The notes under the pieces: model-generated | What the model was told of the DNA's origin: nothing | Database searches by the model: none | Seen by the model: only the letters and a program-made list of their open reading frames with translations | Source: an uncultured Bacteroidales bacterium | GTDB taxonomy: Bacteria; Bacteroidota; Bacteroidia; Bacteroidales; F082 | Assembly: GCA_900318085.1 (NCBI GenBank) | Contig: ONJF01000056.1 | Location: forward strand, 1-32,154 | Reading direction: 5' to 3' | DNA: 32,154 nt | Shown here: positions 28,917 through 32,154 of the stretch, piece by piece | How the letters are laid out: each line of letters opens with the position of its first letter | Numbering within the stretch: the stretch's first letter is position 1 | Program-made: the position numbers and the translations under genes

Positions 28917-29852
28917 ATGAAAAAAGACGACAAGAAAGTCCCCCATTCCAAGAGCAACCCACTGAAATTCAACGTCACGGAGCCGACGCAGCTGATGGAC
29001 TTCCTGATGAAGAAGTTGGACGGCATCAGCCGTAGCAAAGTCAAGCGCATGCTGGCCAACAAAACCGTATCCGTCGATGGCGAACGCACCACCCAGTTCG
29101 ACTACGCCCTCGAGCCCGGCATGGTGGTTGAAATCGGCAAGCCCACAGCCAAGGAACGCTTCCGCAGCCCTTGGCTGAGCATCGTCTACGAGGACAAGTA
29201 CCTCCTCGTCATCGACAAGAAGGAAGGACTGCTTACCAATAGCCCCACTAAGGAAAAAGACACAGCGCAAAGCATCCTGAACGACTACTTCATCTACACC
29301 CAGCAGCGTTGTCGCGCCCATACCATCCACCGCCTCGACCGCGACACCAGCGGGCTGATGCTCTTCGCCAAGAGCAAGGAGGTAGCACTCATGTTTGAGG
29401 AGGATTGGAAAAACACCGTCTACGACCGCCGTTATGTGGCCGTGGTATGCGGCTGCATGGAGAAAAAGGAAGGCGTGGTGAAGTCGTGGCTGAAGGACAA
29501 CAAGGCCTTCATCACCTACTCTAGCCCTACCGACAACGGAGGCAAATACGCCGAGACCTATTACGAGACCCTCTATTCCACCTCGAAGTATTCGTTGGTC
29601 GAGCTGCAGTTGGAGACGGGTCGCAAGAACCAGATCCGCGTCCACATGGCCGACATCGGGCACCCCGTAGTGGGCGACCCGAAATATGGCGTTTCAGAAT
29701 CAGGAGCTTACGACAACTCGCTGGGCCGCTTGTGCCTGCACGCCTACAAACTCTGCTTCCACCATCCCATCAAGAACGAAGACATGGAGTTTGAGACGCC
29801 CTTCCCGAAGGTGTTTGCGAGGCCGTTCCCGGGGATGATAGACAAAATGTAA
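28917..29852 (+). CDS. RluA-family rRNA/tRNA pseudouridine synthase
   Basis: This enzyme converts uridine to pseudouridine in rRNA or tRNA. The 311-residue protein has an N-terminal S4 domain (MDFLMKKLDGISRSKVKRMLANKTVSVDG) and the RluA catalytic domain with HRLDRDTSGLMLFAKS, in which D141 is the catalytic Asp. ETGRKNQIRVHMADIGHPVVGD is the second conserved block. RluC/RluD cannot be told apart safely. It converges with the Hdr-like operon, the two stop codons being only 5 bp apart, and no hairpin lies between. Confidence 0.95.
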   Translation: MKKDDKKVPHSKSNPLKFNVTEPTQLMDFLMKKLDGISRSKVKRMLANKTVSVDGERTTQFDYALEPGMVVEIGKPTAKERFRSPWLSIVYEDKYLLVIDKKEGLLTNSPTKEKDTAQSILNDYFIYTQQRCRAHTIHRLDRDTSGLMLFAKSKEVALMFEEDWKNTVYDRRYVAVVCGCMEKKEGVVKSWLKDNKAFITYSSPTDNGGKYAETYYETLYSTSKYSLVELQLETGRKNQIRVHMADIGHPVVGDPKYGVSESGAYDNSLGRLCLHAYKLCFHHPIKNEDMEFETPFPKVFARPFPGMIDKM

Positions 29853-29857
29853 AACGC

Positions 29858-31585
29858 TTACTTCAATTGGTTGGCAACAACCTCCGCAATATCCTTTACC
29901 GCTACAGGCGATTTCCTCGCAAAGGTCTTCAGACACAACGGACATGCTGTCACAATCTCATCTGGATTGTTGAATATCAAATCGTTGACCGAGTTAGTCG
30001 TTATTTCATCGCGCTCCTGCTGAGTCAGATTAAAGCTACCGAGGCTTCCACCACAGCAGATGCTCAGCTCCTTCTCTGATTTCGCCTTGCGCAAATGACC
30101 GATGTTTTCAATCACCTCACGAGGTTCGTCATAGACGCCAAAGGCTCTTCCGAGTTCGCACGGGTCGTGATACACGTAGTTGAGATCGTTCTTGTCAACC
30201 TTCAGCTTGCCCCGCTTGATAAGCTCGTCAATATATTGTGAATGATGCAGGATTTCGATGTCTTCAAGTTGATACTCTTCTTTGAAAACCTTATAGCAAA
30301 TCGGGCAGGATAGTACGAGTCGCTTGGCCCCTGATTGCTTGATCAACTCGGTGTTTTTGGCCATCATGGCTTGGGCTTCGGCCGTCTTTCCGCTCAACAG
30401 CATCGGCCTGCCGCAACAGACGCCTCCGTCTTTGTCCAAAAACGCATACTTCTCGTCCGCAGCCTCCATGATTTGCTTCATGGCACGCATGATTTTGGGC
30501 GTCAGTTGGGTCATGCAGCCGGCGAAATAGAGGACTTTAGCGTTTCCCTTCGTTTCTGGCTCCACGTTGTCAAGATACGAGTGGTCGCTGTTGATAGTAT
30601 AAGGCACCGCCTCGCGTTGGCTCATCTTGATGTCGCACGACTCGATGCTCACAGGGCAAACCGCGACGCATTTGCCACACTGCATGCAGGTCTCGGCAAT
30701 GCGTTGGGCCTCTTCCCTATCTCCGTTCCTCAAGCGTTTCATGAAATAAGCCGAAGTGTTGCCGCTGTTTTTGTCGTTGACGCTCATCGGGCAGGCGTCG
30801 ATGCACAAACCGCAACTCGGGCAAGAATAAATCTGGGCCAAGGCATAACCCTTGCGTGGCTCACGCGGCTTCAGACCTGCATGACGCAATAGGATAAACA
30901 AGGCCTCAGTCGGGATGTGCATATACCTTGTGAACGGAAGCATAAACATAAACACCATCAAATCAATGGAATAGAGCCACCAAAAGGCCATGATGTTGGT
31001 CTTCTCAGCGATGAGACGGAAGGGGAAGATGGTCCACAAAGCGAATCGGATCAAATTGTCGGCAAAACCGAAGTGCATGATACGCTTCACCCCTACTATC
31101 TTTGAATGGATCTTCTTCACAACAGCAATCAAAATGCCGCTGATGATCATCAGAAGGAAGAAATCCATAAGGATGGCAAAAATGGGTGTTTCTTCAGCGA
31201 AATACTTGAAGAAAATCGGATAATAGAAGTTGGGAAGCGTCCGCTCAATGCCTTGGAGTTCAATACCTTCAAGCGGTTTCAACGTAAACAGCATCACATG
31301 GCCGATCACGATAATCATGAACCAGCCAAAGGCGATGGCCGTGTGCATGTAACCCAGCACAGGATTGCGTTTCCAAATCTTCACATGGAAGAGGCAGTCG
31401 CCAACCAGGTCACGGATGTTGGCCCATGCTGTCTTAGGCGTCACCAAGGAACGCCAAAACTTCTTTCTGTCGTCTTTCGGCAGCTGGCCTATGACGCGTA
31501 AAAGCCCCACAACACAATACGTCAGCACGAAAGCCATGCCGAGCACGAAGGGGAGCACAAAAGGATGGAATATCTGTGAATTCAT
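29858..31585 (-). CDS. Membrane-bound HdrDE-like iron-sulfur reductase
   Basis: This is an electron-transfer subunit that links a quinone-facing membrane part to a heterodisulfide-reductase-like soluble part. Residues 1-245 hold about five membrane helices of the NarI/HdrE type (around 8-30, 78-100, 134-156, 176-190, 200-218) with His residues that could bind heme b (H81, H96). Two 4Fe-4S motifs follow (C255/258/261/265 and C300/303/306/310), then two CCG domains (C357, C390-391, C427, C430 and C476, C510-511, C548, C551). All cluster Cys are intact in 575 residues. The start overlaps the upstream HdrC-like gene by 4 bp. The physiological donor and acceptor are not shown by sequence. Confidence 0.92.
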   Translation of the reverse strand: MNSQIFHPFVLPFVLGMAFVLTYCVVGLLRVIGQLPKDDRKKFWRSLVTPKTAWANIRDLVGDCLFHVKIWKRNPVLGYMHTAIAFGWFMIIVIGHVMLFTLKPLEGIELQGIERTLPNFYYPIFFKYFAEETPIFAILMDFFLLMIISGILIAVVKKIHSKIVGVKRIMHFGFADNLIRFALWTIFPFRLIAEKTNIMAFWWLYSIDLMVFMFMLPFTRYMHIPTEALFILLRHAGLKPREPRKGYALAQIYSCPSCGLCIDACPMSVNDKNSGNTSAYFMKRLRNGDREEAQRIAETCMQCGKCVAVCPVSIESCDIKMSQREAVPYTINSDHSYLDNVEPETKGNAKVLYFAGCMTQLTPKIMRAMKQIMEAADEKYAFLDKDGGVCCGRPMLLSGKTAEAQAMMAKNTELIKQSGAKRLVLSCPICYKVFKEEYQLEDIEILHHSQYIDELIKRGKLKVDKNDLNYVYHDPCELGRAFGVYDEPREVIENIGHLRKAKSEKELSICCGGSLGSFNLTQQERDEITTNSVNDLIFNNPDEIVTACPLCLKTFARKSPVAVKDIAEVVANQLK

Positions 31586-31893
31586 CGTGTAATGTCTAAC
31601 AAAATCTTACGGATATTGATGCCGCGCGGACAAACCAAAGTGCATTTGCCGCAGAGCATGCAATGTTGAATCATTTTTTTGGCCTCGTCTTCCTTGCCTC
31701 GCTGAAGCATCAGAAGAATGCGACGGAAACTCATCTCGGTGAAGTGACCTGCAGTGCAAGTGGCAGTGCATGAGCCACATGCAATGCAGGTGTTGAGGTC
31801 AGGGTTGGTTTCCTTCAGACGGTTGAACGTCGTCAGGTCGACGCTGTCCATCTTGACATGCGAGCTGGGTGACAAACAAAAACCGAAATCCAT
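31582..31893 (-). CDS. HdrC-like ferredoxin subunit
   Basis: This small electron carrier of the Hdr/Qmo type has 103 residues with two 4Fe-4S motifs: CIACGSCTATC (C36, C39, C42, C46) and CMLCGKCTLVCP (C78, C81, C84, C88). It lies between the HdrA-like gene (3 bp upstream) and the HdrDE-like gene (4-bp overlap), so the three form one translationally coupled operon. Confidence 0.92.
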   Translation of the reverse strand: MDFGFCLSPSSHVKMDSVDLTTFNRLKETNPDLNTCIACGSCTATCTAGHFTEMSFRRILLMLQRGKEDEAKKMIQHCMLCGKCTLVCPRGINIRKILLDITR

Positions 31894-31896
31894 GGC

Positions 31897-32154
31897 TTAC
31901 CTATTCAAATAATTATACACTTGTGTCGCCACGGAACGCGCCTCACCAATGGTGTCGGGCAGCGACTTCGGAGCGGTACAGGCACCAGCAACGAACACGC
32001 CATCTTGAGCAGTGTCGTTCATGCCCAGATACATGTCCTTGTTTTGCATGAAGCCGTCGCTGTTGTTGCCAACGCCGAGCTTCTGCTGTATTGCGTCGAT
32101 GCTCTTGTTTTTCTCCATGCTGCACATCAAAACGAGCAAGTCAAGCGTCATCTT
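31897..32154 (-). CDS. HdrA-like FAD/Fe-S subunit, C-terminal end only
   Basis: The open frame runs off the right edge; only about the last 85 residues are present. They match the end of HdrA/QmoA flavoproteins: DLLVLMCSM, then DGFMQNKDMYLGMNDTAQDGVFVAGACTAPKSLPDTIGEARSVATQ, where the GVFVAGAC stretch is the FAD-contact motif. The start codon lies outside the window. With the next two genes it forms an hdrA-hdrC-hdrDE order typical of Hdr/Qmo-like complexes. Confidence 0.88.
   Translation of the reverse strand, partial: KMTLDLLVLMCSMEKNKSIDAIQQKLGVGNNSDGFMQNKDMYLGMNDTAQDGVFVAGACTAPKSLPDTIGEARSVATQVYNYLNR

Overview
The window looks like a chromosomal segment of a gut- or environment-type Bacteroidota (Bacteroidales-like) bacterium. 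The evidence is a SusC/FecA-style TonB-dependent receptor, many copies of the Bacteroidota -7 promoter element TAnnTTTG, AT-rich leaders without clear Shine-Dalgarno sequences, lipoproteins with short lipoboxes, and the protein families seen (TypA, fused GcvP, DUF493, large type II-C Cas9).

Layout. 1-2443: the 3' part of a TonB-dependent receptor. 2612-4033 (minus): a PreA-type dihydropyrimidine dehydrogenase subunit with a PreT-like Fe-S minidomain fused to its N-terminus. 4089-11552: a complete type II-C CRISPR-Cas locus. It has a 17-repeat array, cas2, cas1 and a 1545-residue cas9 on the minus strand, and, upstream of cas9 on the plus strand, a tracrRNA that I infer from a long anti-repeat, a promoter and an intrinsic terminator. 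11676-12581: a WYL-domain regulator just beyond the tracrRNA. 12728-14690: a FecCD/BtuC-type permease and its ATPase, interrupted by a MITE-like repeat; the ATPase has lost the Walker A Lys-Ser/Thr. 14743-15834 (minus): a secreted protein of unknown function. 15932-17746: typA. 17889-19255: a lipoprotein with an LEA-like domain and a single-pass membrane protein. 19371-22231: gcvP, frameshifted by a 5-bp tandem duplication. 22337-23528 (minus): an S4 RNA-binding protein and a DUF368 transporter. 23644-24188: DUF493 protein and acylphosphatase. 24297-26467: a DEDDy exonuclease and a Cas4/RecB-like Fe-S nuclease. 26575-29852: dnaB, a lipoprotein and an RluA-family pseudouridine synthase. 29858-32154 (minus): an Hdr-like electron-transfer operon that runs off the right edge.

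The CRISPR locus is the most informative part. The tracrRNA anti-repeat pairs with the plus-strand 5' half of the repeat. This means the crRNAs are read on the plus strand, toward the cas genes and against the cas operon. Each 48-bp repeat contains TATCTTTG, a match to the Bacteroidota -7 element, so each repeat could drive its own crRNA, as is known in Neisseria II-C systems. A strong bidirectional terminator lies between the array and cas2. The degraded repeat is at the 5' end of the inferred transcripts, so the leader probably lies on the cas2 side. The cas genes are visibly more AT-rich than the flanks, which suggests acquisition.

Three small lesions occur in otherwise ordinary genes: the Walker A deletion, the gcvP duplication and a 36-bp in-frame duplication in the receptor. 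They are either real microevolution or assembly errors, and read-level data would decide.
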